The position numbers were made by a program, and so were the translations under genes. The notes under the pieces are model-generated. The model worked only from the letters and a program-made list of their open reading frames with translations. It was not told the DNA's origin and did no database searches. A stretch of DNA of 64,000 bases from Jeotgalibaca arthritidis (GTDB lineage Bacteria; Bacillota; Bacilli; Lactobacillales; Aerococcaceae), in NCBI RefSeq assembly GCF_011100465.1, contig NZ_CP049740.1:2038001-2102000 (forward strand). Direction: 5' to 3'. The first letter of the stretch is position 1, and each line of letters opens with the position of its first letter. Below, piece by piece: positions 28,338 through 35,719 of the stretch.

Positions 28338-28727
28338 GTGCTTATTTCTTATAATCAAAACTATGAAAAGATTGCTATGGGCTTGCTCTCATATGTGGCG
28401 GACTTAAAAAATGTTGATCGCTTGCAGAAAGAAATGGCGACTTACACTCAGGAAGAAGATAAAAAACTGTTTCTTTGGCGCGACACAGATACTGATAATA
28501 TTGTTGCATTGGTTGGAATTGAATATGCTGAGTCTGTTGTTTTAATTCGTCATCTTTCGGTCAATCCGTCCTTTAGAAATGAAGGTTTAATCTACAAGAT
28601 GCTTGATAAATTAAACCTTATCTATCCTATTCAAGCGATAAATGGAACACTAGAAACAGCGCCAATTATTGCAAAGTGGGTCCAAAAAAATGCAGAAACG
28701 GCGCCAGATTTGGATGATGACATATGA
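28338..28727 (+). CDS. ribT: RibT-like GNAT-fold protein
   Basis: This 129-residue protein matches RibT, a small GNAT N-acetyltransferase-like protein that in B. subtilis lies at the end of the riboflavin operon before scpA. The acetyltransferase core is visible as LIRHLSVNPSFRNEGLIYKML, although the acetyl-CoA loop Q/RxxGxG/A is weakened to RNEGLI. No activity is established. The start is GTG 28338, 6 bases after GAGGAGA. It gives the family N-terminus (LISYNQNYEKIAMGLLSY). The stop overlaps the scpA start (ATGA), so the genes are coupled. No rib biosynthesis genes are adjacent. Confidence 0.8.
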   Translation: MLISYNQNYEKIAMGLLSYVADLKNVDRLQKEMATYTQEEDKKLFLWRDTDTDNIVALVGIEYAESVVLIRHLSVNPSFRNEGLIYKMLDKLNLIYPIQAINGTLETAPIIAKWVQKNAETAPDLDDDI

Positions 28728-29503
28728 ATAATGAGACAAATGAATTAACTATCCAGCTTGAATCGTTTGAAGGACCGTTGGATTTACTCTTACATCTTAT
28801 TAAAGAGCTTAAAGTTGATATTTTCGATATCCCGATGGTAGAAATTACGAATCAGTATTTTCATTATCTTCAAACCATGCAGGAGTTGCGACTAGATATT
28901 GCAGGGGACTATCTTTTAATGGCAGCTACCTTATTAGAAATCAAGAGTCGCATGTTACTTCCTAAAAAAGAAATTGAAATTGAAGATGACTTTTATGAGG
29001 AGGGGGAAGATCCTCGTGAGGAACTCATTAATCAACTTCTTGAATATAAACGTATTCAGGAAGCTGCCAAAGTTTTGAAGGAAATGGAAAACGAACGCGG
29101 TGACTTCTTTACAAAGTTGCCGGCCGATTTAGATAGTTACCGTCAGTCTATTCCTTTATCACCAGGAGAAGTCTCTTCAGAGGATTTAATTTCAGCTCTT
29201 CAAAAAATGTATCAAAAATTATTACGAAAAAAACTCTTAAGTGCCAGATTAAATCAAGAGGAGTCTTCAGTGGATCAAACTATGGTTGATATCCTTGATA
29301 AATTTGACCAGTTAAAAAAAGCTAAGCATGCAACGATTCCTTTTACTGATTTTTATGAAGTTGCTACAAGGGCACATATTGTAACAACCTTTTTGGCTAT
29401 GCTTGAACTAGTAAGGGAAAAGAAAATTTACTTTATTCAAGACGTTACGTATGGCGACATTTTATTGAAACGGTTATGGGAGGAAGCAGACGAAGATGAA
29501 TAA
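28724..29503 (+). CDS. scpA: Segregation and condensation protein A (kleisin)
   Basis: This 259-residue kleisin links the two heads of the SMC dimer and binds ScpB. The conserved N-terminus reads FEGPLDLLLHLI and KVDIFDIPMVEIT, with the C-terminal winged helix at about 175-255. It starts within the ribT stop and its own stop overlaps the scpB ATG (29496), a tightly coupled pair as expected for a fixed complex. Length is normal. Confidence 0.96.
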   Translation: MNNETNELTIQLESFEGPLDLLLHLIKELKVDIFDIPMVEITNQYFHYLQTMQELRLDIAGDYLLMAATLLEIKSRMLLPKKEIEIEDDFYEEGEDPREELINQLLEYKRIQEAAKVLKEMENERGDFFTKLPADLDSYRQSIPLSPGEVSSEDLISALQKMYQKLLRKKLLSARLNQEESSVDQTMVDILDKFDQLKKAKHATIPFTDFYEVATRAHIVTTFLAMLELVREKKIYFIQDVTYGDILLKRLWEEADEDE

Positions 29504-30083
29504 AGAAGCCGCATTGGAAAGTCTGTTATTTGTATCAGGGGATGAGGGGTTAAGTACCGAAGAAATCATGTCCCTATTGCAAGTAACCCCATTAGAAGCT
29601 CATCACTTAATCTCACAGTTGAATGAGAGATATGATTCGCAAGCTGACACTGGATTGACGATTATAGAAACAAGACAACGATTTCAGTTGGCAACCAAGA
29701 AAGATTATTCCGAGTTAATTCGCCAATATGCAACATCGCCTTTTTCGTCACATTTATCTCAAGCAGCCCTTGAGACATTGGCCATTGTTGTCTACAAGCA
29801 GCCGATTACACGGATTGAAATTGATGAAATACGAGGAGTCCAATCTTCAGGCATGCTTCAGAGGTTGCTAATTAGAGGATTAGTCAAGGAAATTGGTAGA
29901 GCTGAAACACCAGGTCGACCTATTATTTATGGAACAACAGATTATTTTATGAATTACTTTGGTTTAAAAGACTTGGATGAATTACCAAGTGCAGAGGCAT
30001 TGTTTGAGATGCAAGATGAAAGTTTCGATTTATTTAGTCATGATGGTAGTGAACAAATCGAAGCAGTAAGTGATGATGAATAG
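29496..30083 (+). CDS. scpB: Segregation and condensation protein B
   Basis: This 195-residue protein has two winged-helix domains (about 1-80 and 85-165). The conserved blocks are LESLLFVSG and SQAALETLAIVVYKQPITRIEIDEIRGV (given in part: YKQPITR, IDEIRGV), then GRAETPGRPIIYGTT. A short acidic tail follows. It dimerises and binds ScpA in the SMC-ScpAB chromosome condensation complex. The start overlaps scpA by 8 bases. Confidence 0.96.
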   Translation: MNKEAALESLLFVSGDEGLSTEEIMSLLQVTPLEAHHLISQLNERYDSQADTGLTIIETRQRFQLATKKDYSELIRQYATSPFSSHLSQAALETLAIVVYKQPITRIEIDEIRGVQSSGMLQRLLIRGLVKEIGRAETPGRPIIYGTTDYFMNYFGLKDLDELPSAEALFEMQDESFDLFSHDGSEQIEAVSDDE

Positions 30084-30105
30084 AACAAGACTAGGTGGAT
30101 GAGAA

Positions 30106-30846
30106 ATGGAAAGACTACAAAAAGTAATTGCCCATGCGGGGATTGCTTCAAGACGAAAAGCAGAAGAGTTAATTACTCAAGGAAAAGTCGCAGTAAATGG
30201 CGAAATCGTTAAAACATTAGGTATAAAAGTATCCTCAAAAGATTTAGTCGAAGTGAATGGTCTGCCTATTTACAAAGAGCATCCGGTTTATTTCTTATTC
30301 TATAAACCTAAAAATACCCTATCATCTGTTTCAGATGACCGCGGTAGACCCGTTGTAACAGATTATTTTACTAATATAGTAGAACGGATTTACCCAATCG
30401 GCCGATTGGATTTTGATACAACTGGTTTACTTCTTCTAACTAATGATGGGGAATTTGCTAATTTATTGATGCATCCTAAATATACAGTTGATAAAACTTA
30501 TGTGGCTAAGGTTAGCGCGATTCCGACCAGACAACAGTTAAACCAGCTTGAAAGAGGCATTGTCATTGACGGTAGAAAAACTGCAAAGGCCAAAGCAAGG
30601 CTGATTTCAGAAGATCGTAAAAAGAATACGGCTATTGTTGAATTGATCATTCATGAAGGCTGGAACCATCAAGTGAAAAAAATGTTTGATGCGATTAAAT
30701 GTCCTGTTGTAAAATTAAAAAGAGAAGCATTTTCTTTCCTAACGCTAGATGGTCTGCAACCTGGTATGTATCGCGAGCTAAAAGGGTTTGAAATTGATAA
30801 ATTAAAAAATTTAGCTAAGGAAACAACGGTTGCTCGTAAACGCTAA
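30106..30846 (+). CDS. rluB: 23S rRNA pseudouridine synthase RluB
   Basis: This 246-residue enzyme has an N-terminal S4 RNA-binding domain (about 1-60, RLQKVIAHAGIASRRKAEELI). The RsuA/RluB-type catalytic domain carries the active-site Asp in GRLDFDTTGLLLLTNDG. RluB isomerises the uridine equivalent to E. coli U2605 in 23S rRNA. RsuA, the 16S enzyme, has a similar sequence, but the position after scpB is that of RluB in Firmicutes. It lies 22 bases after scpB with AGGTGG upstream. Confidence 0.92.
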   Translation: MERLQKVIAHAGIASRRKAEELITQGKVAVNGEIVKTLGIKVSSKDLVEVNGLPIYKEHPVYFLFYKPKNTLSSVSDDRGRPVVTDYFTNIVERIYPIGRLDFDTTGLLLLTNDGEFANLLMHPKYTVDKTYVAKVSAIPTRQQLNQLERGIVIDGRKTAKAKARLISEDRKKNTAIVELIIHEGWNHQVKKMFDAIKCPVVKLKREAFSFLTLDGLQPGMYRELKGFEIDKLKNLAKETTVARKR

Positions 30847-30882
30847 AAAAGAAAATAAATAATAGCAGAAAGGGTGGGTTCA

Positions 30883-31617
30883 GTGGCTAACTCAGAGACT
30901 ACAATACTAATTGTAGATGATGAAGAGCGTATCAGACGCCTTTTGAAATTATATGTAATGAAGGAAGGGTATGCATCTGCTGAAGCAGAGAACGGTACTC
31001 AAGCTTTAAGAATGATGCAAGAAAAAGATTATGATCTTGTCTTACTCGATATTATGCTTCCTGAGTTAGATGGGCTAGAAGTAATCAAGGAAATTCGTAA
31101 AATAAAGGAAACACCGATTATGATGATTACTGCTTGTGGTGACGAAGGACAGCGAGTGGAAGGATTTCAAGCGGGTGCAGATGATTACATTGTTAAACCA
31201 TTTAGTCCGAGAGAAGTTATGTTGCGTATAGCGGCAGTTTTAAAACGGACAAAGGTTGAGGAACCAGAAACATCTGCGATTACTTATCCTGATTTAGAGA
31301 TTTTCCCAGACTCACGACTTGTTCTTGCTAGTGGGGACCCTCTAACATTGACACCCAAAGAGTTTGATTTACTTCTTTTCTTAGCTGAAAATCCTGAAAA
31401 AGTATTTACGAGAGAGATGTTACTGAAAGAAGTTTGGCGCTACGATTATTTTGGCGATTTGCGAACAGTTGATACTCATATCAAGCGTTTGCGTGAAAAG
31501 CTACAAAAAAAATCAGCTTACATAGCAAAAATGATCGTTACTGTGTGGGGAACGGGTTATAAGTTTTCTCCTATCGAAACGGATTATCAAAAAGCTAATG
31601 AGATTCATAAGCTATGA
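30883..31617 (+). CDS. OmpR/PhoB-type response regulator, ResD/SrrA-like
   Basis: This 244-residue regulator has an N-terminal receiver (about 7-120) with acidic pocket D12-D13, phosphoacceptor D56 (LVLLDIMLPELDG), and K in DDYIVKPF. A C-terminal winged helix (about 140-235) has LTPKEFDLLLFLAENP and RTVDTHIKRLREKL. It matches ResD/SrrA by family and by its place after scpB-rluB, where B. subtilis has resABCDE. Here resABC are missing. Start GTG 30883 lies 9 bases after AGAAAGG. Its stop overlaps the kinase start (ATGA), so the pair is coupled. The stimulus is unknown. Confidence 0.85.
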   Translation: MANSETTILIVDDEERIRRLLKLYVMKEGYASAEAENGTQALRMMQEKDYDLVLLDIMLPELDGLEVIKEIRKIKETPIMMITACGDEGQRVEGFQAGADDYIVKPFSPREVMLRIAAVLKRTKVEEPETSAITYPDLEIFPDSRLVLASGDPLTLTPKEFDLLLFLAENPEKVFTREMLLKEVWRYDYFGDLRTVDTHIKRLREKLQKKSAYIAKMIVTVWGTGYKFSPIETDYQKANEIHKL

Positions 31618-33428
31618 AAAGGAAAAACCTAACCTTAACAAATATGATGATTTTTTCCGTTGCAGGTATTATTTTGCTTTCGGTTTTAAATTTTCTAGAA
31701 ATTCGTAATTTAAGAAACTCTCTGGGCCACTCCTTTTTTGAAACAACAGAAGATTCATTAAGAGGGGTTCAAGAATATATACTCTCGGAAGAACGTTTGA
31801 CTGCCACCCTTGAAACAGAAGAATTGGATATACCAGAAGATATTAGCGTGCTTTTTATCCAGGATGGACAACTTTATGAGTTAAATGGCTCTGAAAAAGC
31901 TAAAAATCAGTCAAAGCTTGTCATCGATCATTTTTTGAATAGTGATCGGGCAAGGGAAATTTTTGACAATCAAGAAGGTGTCAGTGAGTTAGTAAAATAT
32001 AAGAAACACTCTAATCGTAAATATTCTTTTTTTGTATCAGTTAGTTTTATTGAAAACGGCAATATACTAGTCCTATCAAAAAGTGTTGGCGCCTACTATA
32101 CTTTTATTAACAACAATCAAAAGTTGTTTTTAATTATTTTGCTACTCTTTCTAGCAGTTTTTTCCTATGTTTATCATTTTCAGTACCGGAAAATTCAAAA
32201 ACCCATTAAAGAAGTAACGGAAGCTGCGTTTCAGTACTCAGAAAATAATTTTGAATCACGTATTTCAGTCAAAACTAATGATGAAATTGGTAATTTAGCT
32301 AGCTCAGTCAGCAAACTGGGTAAAGCATTGGAAGCAAGTACCATTATGAATACACAAGAAAAAGAACTGCTACAGCACATTTATGAGTCATTAAATATTG
32401 GTGTCATTTTTATTGATGTCGAAAAGACCGTCAAAATGATGAATAGTTTAGGACAACACTATTATGCTTCTTTTATTAAGACCGACCAATTAAATGATGA
32501 TGGTATTGATGATAGGTTCCATTCTATTATTGAAGACTGCTTTAACAATAAGGCAGGGCAACGAATGGAACTACAAAACAATCAAAAGATTTTTGATATT
32601 CGTTTTTCAACCTTGTTATCAGCTAATTCAGATAGTGTTTACGGTATTTTATTACTTATCGAAGATGTCACCTATGCTAAACAGCTAATATCGATGAGAG
32701 AAGAATTAATTACAAATGTTTCTCATGATTTTAGAACACCTTTATCAACGATTAAAGGCTATAGCGAGGCAATTCTTGATAATATCGCCGAGAGTGTTGA
32801 AGAAAAGAATGAAATGGCAAAAATTATTTATGATGAGGCAACAGAAATGAGCTTGACCATAGATAGCTTGCTAGATCTTTCCAGAATAAAGGCTGGTTAT
32901 GTCCATTTGAATTATGAAATGGTTCAATTGCATGACTTTTTTGATCGTCTTCATCATCGTTTTAAGGATAAATTGGAGAAAGAGCAGATTGATTTTTCTG
33001 TTGAAATTGAAAATAACTTAGAGTATTTATTATGTGATGAAGAAAAAATGCACCATGTTTTTTATAATTTGATTGATAATGCCATCCGCTATTCTGCAGA
33101 TCCAGAAGCCAGAGATAAACGATTTATTCGTATCCATGTTCATTTGGATGATGTCTTGGACAAGGTATTGATAAAAGTATCTGATAATGGGATTGGTATT
33201 ACACAAGAGAGTATTCCTTTTATTTTTGAGCGATTTTATAAAGATGATAAGGCCAGGTCAAGACCAAGCAATGGCTCCGGTATTGGACTGTCTCTCGTTC
33301 ATTCGATTATTTATGAACATAAAGGTCATGTGACAGTTGACAGCGTTCAGGATGAGGGAACGACTTTTATTGTGACACTTCCGTATGCGGAAGAACTCTA
33401 CGATAACGAAAAAAATACTTCAAATTAA
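31614..33428 (+). CDS. Membrane sensor histidine kinase, ResE/SrrB-like
   Basis: This 604-residue kinase is the partner of the preceding regulator. In order: membrane helix about 11-30; extracytoplasmic sensor domain about 31-168; membrane helix about 170-190; HAMP about 190-245; PAS-like domain about 250-355; dimerisation domain with phosphorylated H371 (SHDFRTPLSTIKGY); ATPase domain with N box N489 (NLIDNA), G1 D524-N-G (SDNGIGI) and G2 GSGIGLSLV. In ResE/SrrB the PAS region senses redox or respiratory state; whether that holds without the respiratory resABC genes is unknown. WalK-like function is a less likely alternative. Confidence 0.85.
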   Translation: MKRKNLTLTNMMIFSVAGIILLSVLNFLEIRNLRNSLGHSFFETTEDSLRGVQEYILSEERLTATLETEELDIPEDISVLFIQDGQLYELNGSEKAKNQSKLVIDHFLNSDRAREIFDNQEGVSELVKYKKHSNRKYSFFVSVSFIENGNILVLSKSVGAYYTFINNNQKLFLIILLLFLAVFSYVYHFQYRKIQKPIKEVTEAAFQYSENNFESRISVKTNDEIGNLASSVSKLGKALEASTIMNTQEKELLQHIYESLNIGVIFIDVEKTVKMMNSLGQHYYASFIKTDQLNDDGIDDRFHSIIEDCFNNKAGQRMELQNNQKIFDIRFSTLLSANSDSVYGILLLIEDVTYAKQLISMREELITNVSHDFRTPLSTIKGYSEAILDNIAESVEEKNEMAKIIYDEATEMSLTIDSLLDLSRIKAGYVHLNYEMVQLHDFFDRLHHRFKDKLEKEQIDFSVEIENNLEYLLCDEEKMHHVFYNLIDNAIRYSADPEARDKRFIRIHVHLDDVLDKVLIKVSDNGIGITQESIPFIFERFYKDDKARSRPSNGSGIGLSLVHSIIYEHKGHVTVDSVQDEGTTFIVTLPYAEELYDNEKNTSN

Positions 33429-33437
33429 AAATAATGT

Positions 33438-33466
33438 TTGACTATTTATTCACAATAACGTATAGT
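33438..33466 (+). promoter_or_regulatory. ribU promoter
   Basis: TTGACT (33438-33443), a 17-base spacer and TATAGT (33461-33466) lie just before the FMN riboswitch, so the transcript starts near 33473. Confidence 0.75.
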
Positions 33467-33497
33467 GAAACTATAAAAAATAAATAAAATATGAAAC

Positions 33498-33617
33498 GTC
33501 TTCAGGGCAGGGTGAAATTCCCGACCGGTGGTTAGAGTCCACGAGCTTTTATCAGTTTTGATAAAAGTTGAACTGGTGAAATTCCAGTACCGACAGTATA
33601 GTCTGGATGGAAGAAGA
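33498..33617 (+). promoter_or_regulatory. FMN riboswitch (RFN element)
   Basis: The conserved RFN core is clear: TCTTCAGGGCAGGGTGAAAT at the 5' side, then CCCGACCGGTGGT, AGTCCACGAGC, CTGGTGAAATTCCAG, ACCGACAGTATAGTCTGGAT and the closing GAAGA that pairs with TCTTC. It senses FMN. It lies in the leader of ribU, a riboflavin transporter, so high FMN would shut uptake down through the terminator at 33649-33695. The variable arm (about 33546-33568) is a short ATCAGTTTTGAT-like hairpin. This region, the promoter and the terminator fill the only gene-free stretch over 300 bases (33429-33744). Confidence 0.96.
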
Positions 33618-33648
33618 TAATGTTTCTTTGATATGCAAGTCATCAAAG

Positions 33649-33695
33649 GGCCATTTCTACCTTTTTTAGAAGACAGGGTGAAATAGGTCTTTTTT
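33649..33695 (+). terminator. Riboswitch-controlled terminator before ribU
   Basis: Arms GGCCATTTCTACC (33649-33661) and GGTGAAATAGGTC (33677-33689) pair with two single-base bulges and one G-U pair, followed by TTTTTT (33690-33695). It lies between the FMN aptamer and the ribU start, as expected for transcriptional attenuation. Confidence 0.8.
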
Positions 33696-33744
33696 GTTGT
33701 CTTAGAAACGGATTCTCTGAGATAGTTTCGCAGGAGGAATTCAT

Positions 33745-34320
33745 ATGTTGAAAGGTAACACACATCGTTTAGTTGGTATTTCATTATTTGGTGCATTAGG
33801 ATTTGTTTTAATGTTTATTGCATTTCCTGTTATACCCGCTTTTTCTTATTTGAAAGTAGATTTTAGTGATTTACCGATCTTACTATCATTTCTATTGTAC
33901 GGCCCGGTTGGTGGCGTTATGTCGACCTTAATACGGTCCATCTTACATTATATTCAAACTGGCGGGGATATGGGCTATCCGATTGGTGATTTTGCAAGTT
34001 TCATTGCAACACTAGCATACTGTTTCCCAGCTTACTGGTTGCTTAAAAAATCGAAGAGTCAAAAAAGTGCGATTGTAGCATTTTTATTGGGAACACTCTC
34101 ATTAACAGTCGTTCTGTCGATTGCTAATCTGTATATCATTACACCTTTATATTTGAAGATTTTGAACTTTAGCGTCGGGAACATAACAGAATACATTTTA
34201 GCAGGTGTTGTACCCTTTAATTTGGTAAAAGGAACGATTATTAGTATTGTTTTCTTAATGGTGCTGCCTAAATTGCGACCTTGGCTTGTTAAACAAAATA
34301 AAATGCTGACGGTTAAGTAA
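33745..34320 (+). CDS. ribU: Riboflavin ECF transporter substrate-binding component RibU
   Basis: This 191-residue integral membrane protein has about six hydrophobic segments. It matches RibU (formerly YpaA), the S component that binds riboflavin and works with the shared ECF energy-coupling module EcfAA'T, which is not in this window. The N-terminal segment with FGALGFVLMFI and the VDFSDLPILLSFLLYGPVGG stretch are typical. The FMN riboswitch upstream independently confirms the substrate. The start ATG 33745 follows GCAGGAGG. It is a single-gene transcript ended by a bidirectional terminator. Confidence 0.95.
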   Translation: MLKGNTHRLVGISLFGALGFVLMFIAFPVIPAFSYLKVDFSDLPILLSFLLYGPVGGVMSTLIRSILHYIQTGGDMGYPIGDFASFIATLAYCFPAYWLLKKSKSQKSAIVAFLLGTLSLTVVLSIANLYIITPLYLKILNFSVGNITEYILAGVVPFNLVKGTIISIVFLMVLPKLRPWLVKQNKMLTVK

Positions 34321-34353
34321 AAAATTGCATGACTAATTAGGATAATGAATAAC

Positions 34354-34389
34354 AAAAATGAGGTTGGATTTTTTCCAACCTCATTTTTT
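34354..34389. terminator. Bidirectional terminator between ribU and the ferredoxin gene
   Basis: 15-base perfect arms AAAAATGAGGTTGGA (34354-34368) and TCCAACCTCATTTTT (34374-34388) serve the converging transcripts. Confidence 0.92.
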
Positions 34390-34390
34390 A

Positions 34391-34615
34391 TTATTCAAAA
34401 GGCGTATTAGAACGAAGAATTGCGCCAGTTGGGCAACTCGTATATGCTTTTTTGAATACGTCTAGTTCATCGTTTTCGACAGCAATAATGCCTTTATTGT
34501 CGTCTTTTTTTGTATAAGCGATGCCATCTTGATCGTACTCATATAAATCTGGCGCTATTAATTGGCATAATCCGCAAGCAATACAACTTTCCTTGTTAAT
34601 TTTGGTATAATGCAT
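34391..34615 (-). CDS. fer: Ferredoxin, single [4Fe-4S] cluster
   Basis: This 74-residue acidic protein has C11-x2-C14-x2-C17 (CIACGLC) and a distal Cys-Pro (SCPTGAI), the four ligands of one [4Fe-4S] cluster of the Bacillus-type ferredoxin. It carries electrons at low potential to unknown partners. B. subtilis fer likewise lies beside the ypbB-recQ pair, in divergent orientation. The Shine-Dalgarno is weak and distant (AGAAAG, about 11 bases). The start codon overlaps the promoter of the divergent ypbB-like gene, so its own promoter must lie inside the 5' part of that gene. Confidence 0.92.
   Translation of the reverse strand: MHYTKINKESCIACGLCQLIAPDLYEYDQDGIAYTKKDDNKGIIAVENDELDVFKKAYTSCPTGAILRSNTPFE
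34603..34611 (+). promoter_or_regulatory. ypbB-recQ promoter, extended -10
   Basis: Perfect TGG-TATAAT, hexamer 34606-34611. A start of transcription near 34618 would exclude the in-frame ATG at 34610 as the ypbB start. Confidence 0.65.
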
Positions 34616-34651
34616 AAGAACACAACTTTCTGTATAGAGGTAGGTGCAATT

Positions 34652-35719
34652 GTGGAACTCACATATTTAGATTATCTGTTTTTAGATATTTTTTCAATGA
34701 AAGAGCCTAGAAAAATAAATTCACTTTACCATATTTTATCTGGCAAGCGAACTGTATCCGTCATGTTACAAGCCATCCGTTATCAATTGGCGCCTTACTA
34801 TGGTTTATTAGGTAAATTGAAACGTGATAGTTTTGAAAATAAGCTTAATTATTTTGAACAAGTTGGCTTATTAACATCAACAACTGACGGTCTTCTATTA
34901 ACACAAACGGGTCAAAATCTTTGTCAGGATTTTTTCAGAGACCATACTAGAATTATAGAAAGCGGTCAGATGAGACATGCTTTAATTTTACCACAATTTA
35001 AAAGTCGTTTTTTATTCTTGATTCAAGTTTCATCAGAATCAGCTCATAAAAATAACCACTACGTGCCTCTGCAATTACGATTAACAGAGCAAAGTTGGCT
35101 TAAAAGCTATATTAAAGAACAGCAACTCGAAAAAGATGTACTAGCAAAGAAACTTGGACATGAACTCCTTCGATTGTTGGAAGAGGTTGAAGGACTTCAG
35201 GCAGGACTATTCGTTTGCCAATTTGAAGGGAATAAGCTTAGTCGAAAAACAGCAAATCAGCTTTCGTTATTAACTGGTTTAGAAGAAACTGAAATTTTAA
35301 TGGCTTGGCATCAAGATTGGTTAAGGCTAATGGATGCTGTTTCGCTTAAAGAACACAGCTTCCCACTCATCTTTCACATCTATCAGCAATTATCCTTAGA
35401 AGGGCGATTATGTCCGCCAAGTACAAGGGATACATATGTATTATGGATGGCGGGTCATCCATTGGATAGAATTGCTCATATGAGAGACTTAAAAGCTTCA
35501 ACAATAAATGATCATCTATCAGAAATTGCGATTTTGTATCGTCATTTTCCATTCGATAAAATTTTAACAGCTGAGATGATGACCTTTGTGGCTCAAGCAA
35601 ACAGTGAGGGTCTAGCTTTGGATCATCAAGCGATTCAAAGCCATTTTCCGAAGATTAGTTTTTTTGAAAATCGTTTGATGCAAATTATGAATGGAGGAGG
35701 ACTAGTGTGGAAGAACTAA
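34652..35719 (+). CDS. ypbB: YpbB-like protein with C-terminal helix-turn-helix, partner of RecQ
   Basis: This 355-residue protein is the usual upstream neighbour of recQ in Firmicutes. The middle part (about 60-240) is helical and unrecognised. The C-terminal region (about 260-340) has a helix-turn-helix of the type found next to RecQ C-terminal domains (LWMAGHPLDRIAHMRDLKASTINDHLSEIA, quoted in part as GHPLDRIA and LKASTINDHL). The start is GTG 34652 with AGAGGTAGGTG upstream. The earlier in-frame ATG at 34610 lies within the promoter -10. It overlaps recQ by 13 bases, so the two are coupled. The function is unknown but is probably tied to RecQ. Confidence 0.8.
   Translation: MELTYLDYLFLDIFSMKEPRKINSLYHILSGKRTVSVMLQAIRYQLAPYYGLLGKLKRDSFENKLNYFEQVGLLTSTTDGLLLTQTGQNLCQDFFRDHTRIIESGQMRHALILPQFKSRFLFLIQVSSESAHKNNHYVPLQLRLTEQSWLKSYIKEQQLEKDVLAKKLGHELLRLLEEVEGLQAGLFVCQFEGNKLSRKTANQLSLLTGLEETEILMAWHQDWLRLMDAVSLKEHSFPLIFHIYQQLSLEGRLCPPSTRDTYVLWMAGHPLDRIAHMRDLKASTINDHLSEIAILYRHFPFDKILTAEMMTFVAQANSEGLALDHQAIQSHFPKISFFENRLMQIMNGGGLVWKN

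Noticed and set aside
33446-33796. 116-codon minus-strand open frame over the FMN riboswitch
   Set aside because: The region is explained by the ribU promoter, aptamer and terminator; the frame has no conserved protein features.
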